A stretch of 64,000 bases of DNA from Ancistrus triradiatus (taxonomy: Eukaryota; Chordata; Actinopteri; Siluriformes; Loricariidae): assembly GCA_025084515.1 (NCBI GenBank), contig JAJAGP010000083.1, positions 395,665-459,664 of the forward strand, given 5' to 3'. The position numbers were made by a program, and so were the translations under genes. This document shows, one piece after another, positions 43,356-57,800 of the stretch (position 1 is its first letter; each line of letters begins with the position of its first letter). The notes under the pieces are model-generated. The model had not been told where the DNA came from, did no database searches, and worked only from the letters and a program-made list of their open reading frames with translations.

Positions 43356-45798
43356 GTTAGTGCAGGCTCTAGTTTTGGGATAGAATTTTGTTCACATGTA
43401 GAACTGTTGAATGGGGTATGCATGTACCCTTATGCAGCCAGTCTCCATAAATAATCATTTTTCAAACCTAATACAAATGATGCTGTTATTTGACCTGTTA
43501 TGGGGTTTAAAGTGTACAGTGACCATCAGCAAGAAAAACAAAAAGGAAAATGAGAGGAGTTTTAGTTTCTTTCATCGAAGTTAGAAGGACTGTGTTGTTT
43601 TTTTATTAGAAAGCATACTTGCTGTACTTGTTTACTATTAATGCAGCTATGCACTAAAATGGAGGACTCTCATTCACTTTTGATAACTGTGACCCATGAA
43701 TTTATGGGTCACATTTGGACTGAGAAAGTAGAAAACAAGAGGCTGAGCAGGGTCCCATCAGTTGTTAAACAACATGGTGACTTGGACAGCACAGCACAGA
43801 AACTAGATGAACTAGTTAGCAAACGTTACCGGTACCCATTCCTCATTAATCAGGTGGCATCAGAACAGCGTGAACTTACCCTGCTTTTTCTCAACCCCGG
43901 CGAGGCAGGAATGTGGTGCGTCTGCAGCCCTTATTGTTATTATAAACTGATAATCAAATGCAACAGCTTGCTTACCGTCATCAGCTCCAGCCCCATCATA
44001 CCCAGGCCACTTAATGCCGATTTGCATATTTCACATTTTATTTGAACTATGACTCCATGACTTTAGTTTCGTTCTTAGATTTATCATCTACGCCGCTCAA
44101 GGAGGTTGGGTCCCTTTTTGAGTTTTGGTCCTCCCAAGGTTTTTACCTCATAATACTTAGGGAGCTTTTCCTTTCCACTGTCGCCCTAGGCTTGCTCAAT
44201 TTGGAATTGGATGTAGATATTAGGAGATAATCTAAACTTGTAAAGTTGCTTTGAGACAATGCTCCATTGTAAAAAGCGCTATATAAATAGATCTGACTTG
44301 ACTTTTGTGGCTTTTTTTGTGGCTTCATTTACATTTACAGCATTATCCAAAGCGACATACAATTGATCCAATCTTACAACCCAAGCACTTGTGGGTTAAG
44401 GGTCTTGCTCAAGGACCCAACAGTGGCAGCTTGATAGATGTGGGATTTGAACCCTGGTCCTTCTGGTCCAGAGTCCAGTACCTTAACCACTAAGCTACCA
44501 CAGTTTCTTCCTGCAGATTTGAGATCTCCTCACACCTTGACATACTTTTATTTTTAATTATGTAAAAACGTTTGGCTTCTTTTCCTATTTTGGTCTTTCT
44601 TTTTCCTCACAGGCATCGTTGTTGTTTTCTTTTCCCACTGTCTCTCACTCCCTCCTACTAGGAATTCCACTAACACTCCTGACTGCACCCAAATCTAGGT
44701 TTATTTTTATCTTTGACCCCCAATTTAATTCTTATCAGAACCAAACAACAAATCTTTAGACTGCATATGACCCCTTACACAGTAATCATGGCATTATATG
44801 ATTGCTGAGCGTAGAGTGTGTCCTTACTGTGTAGCCTAGACCAAGACCCTGGAAACCACACAAATAACCACCTGATAACCACATGACATTCAACAAGCAC
44901 AAAAAGTGGCCTATTCTTCTTTAACTGGACAAATGTGACATATACCTTCAAAGTTCTTAATGGCTACAGTTCTGGATTTATTCATAGACCGTTTAAAAGC
45001 TTTAAACTTATGAATACATTGTTTAGAGTGGTTATTGGGGAACATACATTTCAGTGAGTTTTAAAGAAATGAAAATAGATTCAAATGAAACCTACTGCCA
45101 ATTAAGCGAGCCCTCTCCGGCAGCACAGCAATGCAGTGCTTAGCACTGTCGCCTCCCAGCTTCGAAACCCCCAGTTCCAACCCGACTGCGGACTCGGCCT
45201 GTGTGGAGTTTGTATGTTCTCTCCATGTCCGCGTGGGTTTGCTGCAGGTTCCCTGGATTTCTCCCGCATTCCCACATTCTAAATACATAGATTGATTAGT
45301 CTAAACTAAATTGACCCATGACAAGTTTGTTGGTATAACCTTGTGCCTGTCTATTTCCCATTTTCAGGCCGTTTTCATCTCATGCATACAGGCAGGCCAT
45401 TGCAAAAAACAATAAATTATCCGTTTAGTGTAAGGCAGAATTATTTTGTGTCAATTCTTTCTTCAATACATATAGTTGATATTTTGGTTGCTGCAGCTGT
45501 TCACACAGTTCACACTGTTCAGTGTGTGAAAATCGTCATTTGCACATCTTTAGCTATTTCTGCACGTTTTGTTTCAGTGACCTTGGAAAGTTAACAGAGC
45601 TTGAGATATAACATGAAACTTTCATTCCTTTCTATATTCATTTGTCTTATCAAACAATCCAGCTGTAGGGCTTTTTATGTTGCCTGGTCTGTAGTGTGTT
45701 TCTTTTTATTTATTGCGCTGAGAATAAAAGGAAACGTCGCTTGGCAGAAGAGTAATTGTTGTTTTTATTGCTCAATTTAAAATTTTGCTTTATTTGAA

Positions 45799-45829
<31 letters not shown>

Positions 45830-48800
45830 TATGTGAGTATAAACTACATTATAAGCAGAAACAGAAAATATATCATACACAGAAAATACATTATATATCC
45901 AAAAGTATGTACTGACACCTTCTAATTAATCATCTCTGTTATTTCAGTGACACTTGTTACTTACTTATAATATCAAGCATACAGGGCATAGAATCTCCAT
46001 TAGAATGGTTTGTACTGAGCATCCCAGGGACTTTCATGGCATCACTTTCACAAGTTTTCACATCCAAACAATCAGTTCCCTAACTTTCTGCCCTGTTTAC
46101 CATAACGTTATAATTCATAATTTGCATACTGCAAAATCTGTTCCACAGGGTGCTTCGCTGGAGCAGGCCATCATCAGTCAGAGGCCTCAGCTGGAGAAAC
46201 TGATTGCCAGCACGGCGCATGAGAATATGCCTTGGTTTCATGGTATCATCTCACGGGAAGACTCTGAGCCACGTTTGCTAAACGGCCAACGCATGAACGG
46301 CAGGTTTCTGTAAGTACAGCAGACCTGCATCTGTCTTCCTATACAGTTACACCAGTAGTACAATAAGCACGAGAGAGGCAAATTAGCATGAAGAAGAGAT
46401 GAGCAACAGATCAGTATTTTGACATTATCCATGATACTAGATTTAAGGGATTTGTGAGGATAAGCTGGGAGCATCTTTTTCTGATTTGATCTGATCATCT
46501 GCTCACTTTTGCTCCACAAAGACTTTTGTTCCAAATCATGATTATAATCACTTGATGACATCACCTGTTTGAAATCATATGAATATTTAGTTTTTTTTAC
46601 CTCATCACTAGCTATAAATTGTCCCTGTGCCAACTTTGTTTTTGAATATGTTACAGGCCTGAAATGCAGGAATGGATGTTTATTAACAAATGAAATGAAG
46701 CTGGTCAGATAAAACATAAAATATCCTGGGTTCATATGGTCTGCAATGATCTAAAAGTGAAAGTACATGTAAGGAATACTGTGATCTTTTTTATATTTGC
46801 ATTTTCCATATCGTCCCAACATTTTCTGATTTGGGGTTGTATGTTATTACTGGAAAAACATCTCTGGCATGGCTTGAGAGACCAGAGATACAAGCACACA
46901 TTGGGAAACAATGCAAATGCAACCCATACTTCTGACAACAAGAGATAACCCATTATGGAATTGTGCTGCATAAGAACCAATCCTCAGGGAACCCTTGGGA
47001 CATACAATACCAGGGGAACACCCCCTGGGCATCACAATTTCGCAACTCAAGCCTAAATCTGCTAGAAGCAGGGGTCAAACCAGTGTGGCTCAGTCAGTAG
47101 AGGACTGGTTCCCACTGTGTTCCTAAGCCTCTCTGGTTTGATCCCATCACTTCATGTGTGTAGATCTCCAAGATGTGCCGGAGCAGATTCCTGAGTCTTG
47201 AGTGCTCTGTGGAATGCATTCTACTAAAACTATAATTCAGAAAACATAAACATAAAAAAAAACCAAGATATGAATGACATAAAACATTTGCACAGTACTG
47301 TAAATCTCTAAAACTATGTCTTTATTTAAGTTTGTGTTTATTCAGAGTTTATTCAAAGGCCAACCAAGTCCATTTGCCATGTTCATTTTAGATGTTTATT
47401 TAATCACAAAACATGTTAGCAGTGTACAATTTAAAATATTAATAAATCTTCGTTTGTTAAGTAAATGTAGGTAAATGGCGCAGAGCCTATTTACTAAAAA
47501 CAAAACAAACAGGTTAAATATCTGGCAGGTTCTCCCACATGCTTCTAACAAACACCAGCAAAATTAGAGCATAAGGTGAACCCGCATTACAGTGTACACA
47601 GGAGAACAGTTACACTACATACTGATACGTAGCAATGTACTGATTCAGTACTGAAGGAACTGACTGTTCCTGCCAAATATGGGTTTGGTTTCAATTTTAC
47701 TGATCATTGCTCTTTACAGTAGAAGTACAGTACTTTTATGTAAATTCAAAACTTTTATATCTTACAGATTTTTCTTACATGTGCCAAGACTTTTACATAG
47801 TAGTACTTGCTATGGCAGCACATATACTAAATTTAGAACGATACCGAGAAGAGTAACATGGTCCCTGGGCAAGGATGACACGCAAAATCACGAAGCGTTA
47901 CCATATTTCTGCAATTTCCTTTGGGTCCAATACAGCGTTATCTTACCTTAAGTAAAGTTTACTGAGTAACAGTACTTTGTGTTGACCCAAATCTAATCAT
48001 ATTGTACAATGTGTCTGAAATCAAAAAACAATTATGTAGAAAAAATGGTAATATTCTGTATTTCAGTATTGAGTTATTCTGTAGAATATAAATCAACAGC
48101 CTGTATTTATTAGAATTAGTAGCAATTAAGTAGCTCTACAGTCTGTTCTGTTGTTGAGTGGTAAGGTTTTATCTTACCTATAAATCTTATTTATGACTAT
48201 GAGTTTATACACGACAAAGAGCGCCAGCGAGAACGAGAGAGAGGGAGAGGGTGAGAGAGTCAGAGGCAGAAAGAAAGAGACAGAAACAGACACACACTGC
48301 GGTTTCCGCTCACACGCAGCTCTACAGGACTTCCTGAAATGACCGAAGAACTAGTGGGAGTCTTTAACAATATGTTTATGATGAATCCTACACAAATGCA
48401 TTATGACAGAAACTCACACAATGAAATGCAGTGTCTCATATTTTACTGTATGAAAGTTTTGTAGAAATTTACTTGCATTGTTGTGGATATAACATTTATA
48501 TGGGATAAAAAATAAAACAAGTTTAATACAGTTCAATTTTTTTCATTCAATTCTTGAATTCTTTATTTTTAGCCTCATCACACCCGCACACACAAACACA
48601 CCACACAGACTTAAAATGTGTTAACTTATGCTTTTTGAAATTTTATATTTTTCAAAAGCTTACACCAGACTTTAATCATATTATCTATTACGAGAAGGGT
48701 GGAAACGTTTAACTCGCTGTGGTGACCCCTGATAAAGGGAGAAGCCGAAAGAAGAAGAAGAAGATCTATTACAAGAAGCCATGTTTACCCTTCCAGTAAC

Positions 48801-51800
48801 GTTATCATTTGCATAGTTATTACTGTCTGCAGACTAAGGCATCGAGCTAAACTAGATAGCCTACAAAATGCCTGGTAAATTTCCAAAGGTACAAGTAGTT
48901 TGTAAATATTACATTGTAGTTCTTAAAGCAGTTATAGTCATTTTTATTTGAGACTTCTGCTGCTTTCATTCTAATCAAGCAGAATAAAATGTGAATGTAA
49001 GTTTATAATGTACCTTTTTTCCAAGTTCACATCTCAAACTCTAAAGTGACACTAAGTTACTGGTGTCAACCCAGCAACCCGATCAAACAAGCCTAATCTT
49101 AGCCACTGGGCTTTAAATATAACTCCATGATTTTAAGTGTGGCATAACTTTCAAACTCTAAATACATGACGTTTGCATGCTGTAAACATATATCTAAAAT
49201 TCTCTCCATAGACCAAAAAATCATAATCATCATGCTTATTAAAAATAAAACAATATAACAAAATGTTTTGTATAATAAAACAAAAAACAATAGTCTGTGT
49301 CTGCCACAAGCTTAACTTAAACTAGCATAGTTCTGCACTTTTTTAATGCACATTTTAAAACCCTGGCAAAAACAAACGTTGGACACCTTTCCAGATGATC
49401 AAATACTTTCTCCAAACTAAAATTAAAGCAGAAATTTGTGATATTACATTGTTTCCTGTCATGGGTTGTGTTACCCTTTTTATTTATTTACTGACTCAAT
49501 AGTAAGTATTGTGACACATTGCTGGCATGTTTGGTATTGCACACTCTGAGTTAGTTAAATGTGGAAATTTCCTTTCACTCTCCAGAATAAGGCAGCGAGA
49601 CACCAACGGTTCCTACGCTCTCTGTGTCCTCTATAAGAGCCAGGTCATGCACTATCGCATCGACAAGGACAAAGCTGGCAAACTCTCCATTCCCCAAGGG
49701 AAGAAATTTGACACCCTTTGGCAGGTATTGCCTATGTGTACAACACTAATACACTGAAGCTGCAAAAAAATCTAGGATGATGTAGTTATTAAAAACGAAA
49801 TGTTTAACCTTAGTTCTTTTGATCAGCACTGATTAATTATGTGAGGTTAGGTCTGCAAATGTGAAAAGTGCCACTGAAGCTGCTGCAGGTGGTTTTGTGG
49901 CGACATGTGAAACTCAATTTTGAAAGTCACTGAGTTATTGTTTTAATATGCGAAGTACTAAAACTATTACCAGAACTATTAGAGTTTGAACTAATGCTAA
50001 GTTATTCCTTTAGCAAAAAGCTATTTTCAAGGATTTACAAATTCAGGTCTTTGAAGCATAATGTACGCTACTCATTTGTTGTTTTCTTGCTCCAGCTGGT
50101 GGAGCACTATTCCTACAAACCTGACGGCTTGCTCCAAGTGCTGACTGAACCCTGCCCAAGACCTGAGGGTAGTTGTTTTTCCTCTCTCTATGTAGATGCA
50201 TGCATGAATGGGTGGCTACATTATAGAGTGGATGGATGGTTTGATGCCTGGATAGATTAGATAGAGTTCCTAGTTGTATGTATGGATTGATAATTTCATG
50301 TCTGGATGGATAGATAGATAGAGATGGATGGCAGGAGGACAAATGTCTGGCAGGAGGAATGGCTGATAGATCATTAACTAAACAGATGAAGAAGTAGATG
50401 AATGGCTGAAAAAAACTTGGGTAGATGGTATTATGAATAATTAAGAAATTGGATAAATTAGTGAATGGGTGGAGGATTGGATGACTGAATGATTTTATTG
50501 AATATGAATAAATGGATAATTTGACTATTTTGTGAATGCATGGAATAAACAATTGAATTAGTGACTTAATATATGGCTGGTTTCCCAAATGGATGGATTA
50601 ATGTAGAAGTGGATGAATGAAAGAAATAGATTGGATAAATTAATTAATGGATGGATGATTCCAAAAGTGGTTGGTGTATTGTACAGTTTATGGATGGACA
50701 AATGAAAGGTTAGACAAATTGAATTATTGGATAAATGTAAGACTGGATGGATGGATGGATGGATGGATGGATAAATTGATATTTGAATGGAAAATGGGTA
50801 GATGAGTGATTGGACATAGAAAGGCCAGGATGGCTGGATAGATGATTGTAATAATAGGGTGGATGTTTCCTAAACACTTTAGTAATGATGGATGGCTAAA
50901 TGATTATTTAGGCTGATGAACTCAGGATGTGAATAGATGGATGATTATTGGATTGACTGTTTCATAAGTAATTGAATACATGGATAAATGCATCAGCGAA
51001 TGGATAATGGATGGATGTTCAGTAATGGATTATGAAACGTGATGGAAAAAAATCCATCAATGGAATGGTGATATAATTTACAGATATGCACCGTTTACAT
51101 AATGTGATTTACATTGAAATAAATGAGATATAAATTGACACATATCATGTATTTGATTGTTTATGTTTGTGTTTAGGGGCACCTGCACTACCTTCACATC
51201 ATCCAAGCGTAAGTGTTACCTTACCATCATAGTCAAATGACAGTTTGAGAAAATTAAAGCAAAAAACAAAGTAATTTTCAGCAACACCAATCATATATTT
51301 ACCACCTGTGATCATGTAATTCATCACACAACACACACTTGTTTTGACATGTATGAACATTGTAGTCTTTAACATTTCCAATGCTTGAAGATATACATAT
51401 GGGTCACATTGTCAAGTAATGCAGTGTGGGATTCAGGGCAATAACTTTAACCTCTCCAAAACTGTGGTTTTCTAGCTGGGTGGAGCACATGGAATTTTCT
51501 CCAGACTCAAATCCTACTCCTTCCCCAAACCTGGCCTCGGAAAGGTGCACAAACCTTACCATCCTTCCTCTCCACCCCAGTGCTGGTGGTAGGATGCCTG
51601 CATTGCTCTCATCCTCTACTGAGTGAGGTCTTTCAGTGCTAAGCCAGCTCAGTAGGGTTGCCTGCACCCCCTCATCTACACCCTTATCCACTCTCATCTC
51701 TTCCTCCAATCACCTCCATGCAAAATCCACTCAGCAAGACTACGTTCCACTGATCCCAATAAACCTTTGGTGCCCTGATGCCAGTTTCAAAACTGAAAAG

Positions 51801-54800
51801 CTCTCGGTTTTACAATGCATACAACAGATTTAGAAATGTCTTTAACCACCATGATTTGAAAACATTTCTTAAACTTCTGCAACAAAATATATATATTTTT
51901 TGCAGTAGGTTACTGAAGTGTTACCATGCAGTATTATTCAAAGGTTTGGACACACATACTTCTAGAAGGTTTTCGTTTATTTTTGCCTTTTTTCACTTAT
52001 AATTAGTGGAGGCAACATGCTATTTCTATTTATCTATTTAGAATCATAAAAAAACCAACATTAATTTAATCAGGTGTTTCTAATCTTCTGACTGGTACTG
52101 TGTGTTCATCATCAAGAGGTTTTTATTGTTACACTGAGAGCTTTGCAGTTTTTCCAACATAATATCTAAATGCTTGTAACTCCATTTATGCTGTCTCTAG
52201 TCCATACTCTCTGCAATTTCGATACATTTATCATGCAATGAATGAATGCAGTATTGATTTTGTTTACTTCTGATTTGGAATTGGGTTTAGTTGTAGCTGT
52301 AATTAGCTTCTATAAGAGATACAGAATACATATTTTAGAATTATGCTTAGTCAGTATTTTCATGTTTTGTCTGATCTTTATAAAGAATGTACTATAGAAA
52401 TACACACTGCACATTTAAGAAATACACACTGCACATCTTAAATACATTTAAGATATTACTGATTATCTACAGATAGGTAATTTGCTAAAACTGCAAAAGT
52501 TTTGTAGTATATTTCCACGTTTGGTTCGTTTTTTTTGTATATTCCTTTTAATTTAACTAAAATTAGTTTACTCCTTTTTTGTTTTTTTAATTTCCATTCG
52601 TTATAATTACCTTATTCAGCCATCTGGTTTATATTTCTGGATTATATCACTTTATTAGGTACACCTCCTTGTTTCTACACTCACTGTCTATTTTATCAGT
52701 TCCACTTACCATATAGTATTTTGTAGTTCTACAGTAACATACTGTAGTCATCTGTCTACATACTTTGCCTGTCCGCTTTACTCTGTTCTCTAATGGTCAG
52801 GAGCACCACAGACCAGGTACTGTTTGGGTGGTGGATCATTCTCAGCACTGCAGTGACACTGATATGGTGGTGGTGTGTTAGTGTGTGTTGTACTGGTATG
52901 AATGGATGTGACACAGCTGTTCTGCTGGAGTCACCTCAGTGTCACTGCTGGACTGAAAATAGTCCACCTACCAAAAATTACCAGCCACTAGCATATTAAA
53001 AAATCTCTATCAGCACTGTTGTGTCTGATCCAATCATACCAGCAAAACGCACACTAACACATCACTATTACATCAGTGTCAACGCAGTGCTGAGAATGAT
53101 CCTCCACCCAAATAGTACCTGATCTGTGCTGGTCCTGTGGGGGGTCCTGACCATTAGAGAACAGAGGGGACTAACAAAGTATATAGAGATACAGATGGAC
53201 TACAGTCTGTAATTGTAGAACTATTCTATACGGTAGGTGGAACTGATATAATGGACAATGAGTGTAAAAAAGGAGGTGTACCTACCTTCAGTAAGAATGA
53301 AATTAGAAAAGCTTAGGTTTAAGATGCATCAAATTGCAAACGGAACAACAAAATGGGGTTAGCGTATTGCTGTTTACATTAGTACTCCGGCTTAAAGTAG
53401 TACCATCATGTTAGCCCATTTCTCCATAATCAATTAGTCCTCATTCATTTCAACTAAACACTGGTCTACCACTCCCTTATGCCCTCATCTTTTCTTTGGT
53501 GTGATGAATTTACTCTGGCTTTTTATAGCTATTTGTGGTCCTTCTTTCTCCTCTCATTCATGGTGTTCCACCAGAAAACTAAAACGGAACTCAATTGCAG
53601 AGAAAATGTGCAATCAGTATTTGGGTGCAAATATGCCAATATGGTTTATGCAAAGGGCCATGAAGGAGACTGAGAGCAATATGTGGCATGGTGTGCTTGT
53701 ATTCCATTGTATTCCACAGTGTGTATAGGTAACTGCACCAGTCTAATGCCTTTCACATTTGTGTGCCTACAGATCAAACCAAGTTGGTACAAATCCCGCG
53801 AGCATGACTATCATGATACAAAGCCACAATGTACTGGTAAATCAAAACTTGTATTATCAGCCCATGCCAGTCTAAACCAGTGGTTGCAAAACTATTTCTG
53901 CACTCCGACCCATGCACATGTCTTTTTTGCTTCCAAACTCCACTGGAATTCATTTTCTATTGTAATTCATACAACACTGCAACTTCTTATTGGACAAAAC
54001 ACAATAACCTGACAAATGACAGACAATGACTAAAATGTCATCTCCTTCTTTATACTACCAGAAGAGTCAAAAATACAGGATTTGCCCATGGCAACAAAGG
54101 TGTACGAGAGTCCATATGCTGACCCTGATGAGCTTCGCCCAACCACAGTGAACCGGACCAACTTGTTACTGGAAGATGAGGAACTTGGCTCAGGAAACTT
54201 TGGAACAGTTCGCAAGGGCGTCTACCAGATGAGGAAGTATGTCACTTTATTCATATGTCTATTTACACTACATGGCCACTGGAACACCACATTTATAAGG
54301 AATCCATCTACAACAACTAGCCATCAACCTTTAGTTTACTACAAAGTTTTTTAAACTGTTTTAAGCATGACTGATTCACTTTAATTCCATACAATAACAT
54401 ATACAGATTACAAAAAATAATCCAATAGGGCATCTGTTGGATATGCTGGACAAACAAGTCTAGTCCATGGAGACCCTTAAAGAATCTGCTTTTAAGGTCT
54501 AGGTGCCAGACAACACAGGACAGTTTGACGGCTCTACTTTAATGAAAACTAATGGCACAGCCCAAAATAAATAAAAAAACAACCAACCTCTTCCACCATG
54601 CTTCACATGGTTATGGACCAAAAACTCATCTGTCAAGACTGGCAGATAATGAAGTGTGATTCATCACTACAGACAAGGTGTTTGCACAAAGTCCAGTAGT
54701 GTCATGTGTCCAGCTAGCTTTCTGATGTTGCTTTCAGAGGTATTTTGGAAATTGATAGTGAATATTGCAACGGAAGAGAATTCTCTGTGCTGTTCTATGA

Positions 54801-57800
54801 GCCCGTGTGGTACAGCTTTGTGGTATTCATACTATTGGCTATATGATCTCTCTTTCCTGTTTGTCACGTGGTAAGATAAAATCAATATAAGAGGACACAA
54901 GTTTGTCCAATCTGACACAATCTGCAAACTAAGGCAGTCATTAAACTATTTTATGATGTTCTTATTCGAGTCTATACACCCTAGATGCGAAAGAGTTTGA
55001 CTACACATCTGTACAAGTGGACAGCATTCACAAAATGCATTTGCTCCTTTTATATAATTCAGTAACGTTATTTTCATCATATTGTTACTTGCATGCTGCA
55101 TCAAACGTTTCAGTGCGACTTCACTGCCAGAGGCATTACATTCTGAACACAAACAGAAAACACAGTAGCTTACCGGAGCAATACCTGTTTAATGCAACAT
55201 ATTCATTTTGTCAAGTTGCACAAGTAACATCAAGTTGCTGTCTTGTGTACCATGCTACGGAATGAGTTAATGAGTTTATATGGGGCAATCTGCTGCCGCA
55301 CAACGCAAGTAAAACGAATTAGGAAGTGTCAAAAATAGTTTACCAGCCTTACAAAGTCTGTTCCCTAAAGGCTAATAGTGCTATATATAATTTCAGACAC
55401 TTACAATTAATCATTTATCAGATGATATGATGTAGATCGACTTACAAATGATACAGTCTTACAATCCAAGCAAATATGGGTTAAGGGCCTTGCTCAAGGA
55501 CCCAACATTGGCTGCTTGGCAGAGGTAGAATTTGAACCCTGGTCCTTCTGGTCCACAGTCCCGTACCTTAACTGCTGCTGCTCAACAGTCAAGTCAAGTC
55601 AAGTCAGATCTATTTATATAGCGCTTTTTACAATGGAGCATTGTATCAAAGCAACTTTACAAGTTTAGATTATCTCCTAATAACTACGTCCAATCCCAAA
55701 TTGAGCAAGCCTAGGGCGACAGTGGCAAGGAAAAAAAACTCCCTGTTATAGGAAGAAACCTTGGGAGGACCAAGACTCCAAAAAGGGGACCCAACCTTCT
55801 TGGGCGGCGTAGATGATAAATCTAAGAGCGAAACTAAAGTTCATGGAGTCAAAGTTTGAATAAAATGTGAAGTATGCACATCGGTCATTAAGTTGGCCCG
55901 GGTTATGGTGGGCTTGGAGCTGATGACGGAAGCAGCATTGAGTGGAGCTACAGCGCGGATGAACATCATGTGTGGGGCTGGAACTGCCGGAACACAGCTC
56001 GGAGAGAAAACAGAAAATGTAAGTTAGTTATTTGATTAAGAGCACAGTGTCTATTAACAGTCACTGATGCCATGTGTAGCATGAAGACCCCATACGGCAG
56101 CATTAACTATAGCAGCATAGCTAGAAAGAGGAGAACTGGTAGGAAACACAGTCAAGAGGGATCACATGAGACATTGGGAACACCACGGGAGGCAGAAGAC
56201 AGCAACCCAACGTCTCTGATCACCATAAGACTCTTTGACTATGAACCTCCAGTTCTGCCCTTATTCTAAGGCAAGGATGCACGAGTCCCAGCACTTAGCA
56301 CTTAGCTACTGGTCCTTCTCAGAGTCAAGTATCAATAATGATTAGCAGTGTAAAAAAATATTGCTGTTAAAATTGTCCTTATTACAGGTTGGCTTCCTTA
56401 TAAATGGTGGTTCATTCTGAATTGGTGCAATTAATATTTGTACTGCCAACATCTGCAAATATACTGTTAATGGTTTTTTTTCCCTCTGCCTTTATGTGCT
56501 GTAGAACACAGAAACAAGTTGCTGTTAAGATCCTGAAGAATGATGATAACAATAAAGCAGTGAGGGAAGAAATGCTTCGCGAGGCTGAAGTCATGCAGCA
56601 GCTGGATAATCCCTACATAGTGCGTATGATCGGCATCTGTGAAGCTGAAGAACTCATGCTGGTCATGGAGCTGGCTGATCTTGGTCCTCTGAACAAATAC
56701 CTGCACAAGAACAAGTAAGGCCCTCCTCTTTATGTCACAGGGAACCATTTCAGCACAAGGCATATCATTTCGAATGTGGTTTACTTGAAACTGAAGTCAG
56801 TCAGGCTTTCTAAATGTTTTATTACAATCCCAAATTAGAAAAGTTGGGACTGTATGGAAAATGCAAATGTAAAAAACACAACACTCCTTAGATGTACTTT
56901 GAATTTTATATCATTTCAGACTGCATGAACTCAGGATATTTAATATTTTGTCTGGCTTTAAATTTTCCTTTAAAAATCTGTGCTATGTTAAGGCATAAAT
57001 TAATGGTATCTGTTTGACTTAGACTTCTGCTGATACCTAGTGCAAGCTAGCTTCATTTAGCTTTATTTCACAAAACTTTTTCTTGGTCTCCCACAAATAA
57101 ATCAGTGGATGGGAAACACTGGGATTACTTTACTGTTTTTTGCACTACAGATTACAGAATATGTGCCATTATATGTAATTTGTAAGATATTCCGTTACAT
57201 TTCTCAAAGTGAGTAAAATGTTTTAAATACTTGCGAGTAGATCATAAGCAGCAGCAAAGAATAATCATTCTGAACTATATGATGTCAAAACTCATTCAAA
57301 CATTTATCTTTTTCCTTAATTTAATGAATAAATGAGTAGTTTGATTAGAAAGTGTGGATTGATGTCCTGGCCTTTGTTTTCCAAACAGAATTAACATGAA
57401 GAACGTGACAGAACTGTTGCATCAGGTCGCTATGGGGATGAAGTACTTGGAAGAGCATAACTTTGTACATCGAGACCTGGCAGCTCGTAATGTGCTGTTA
57501 GTCACACAGCACTACGCAAAGATCAGCGACTTCGGCCTGTCCAAAGCTCTCAACCAGGACAGTGACTATACGGTATGGCTCGACTTTTACTGCAGTCACA
57601 CTAAAGAACATTCATGAGTAGTGCTCACCCAGCATCATTAAAAAAAGATCTGAAAGTAAATCTGTCCCCAAAGCCATGCATGTACTGTATTATGCAAAAG
57701 TTTCTGCAGCCCTGTTTTTGTTGTGTTTTAAAATGAAAGAAATGCATTATTTTAAAAGAATACATTTTTCAAACATATAACCCCAATTCAGAAAAAGAAA

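Larger units (their letters stand above)
43356..46148 (+). other. syk: syk intron with three repeat insertions
   Basis: Carries the antisense 400-bp repeat (43912-44315), an antisense SINE (44328-44507) and the sense dispersed repeat (45113-45345). A short (AC)n lies at about 45807-45829. No further exon recognised. Confidence 0.7.
46310..49585 (+). other. syk: syk intron with MITE, tRNA-like head and U6-like sequence
   Basis: Contains the family E element (46445-46839), a tRNA-like stretch at about 47085-47150 (gtggctcagtcagtagagga and ctggtttgatccca, box A- and B-like), the U6-like sequence (47803-47909), a (GA)-rich tract at 48223-48262 and a short (GAA)n at 48750. No exon recognised. Confidence 0.6.

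Noticed and set aside
47085..47150. Possible tRNA gene in a syk intron
   Set aside because: Box-like motifs are present, but the cloverleaf is incomplete and spacing is irregular.
50043..50588. 181-residue minus-strand frame rich in His, Pro and Ser
   Set aside because: It is the antisense reading of the (GGAT)n array and of a syk exon.
51426..51626. 66-residue frame over the syk cassette exon
   Set aside because: It is a shadow of the real exon 51476-51544 in another register. The syk register matches the known linker, and this one matches nothing.
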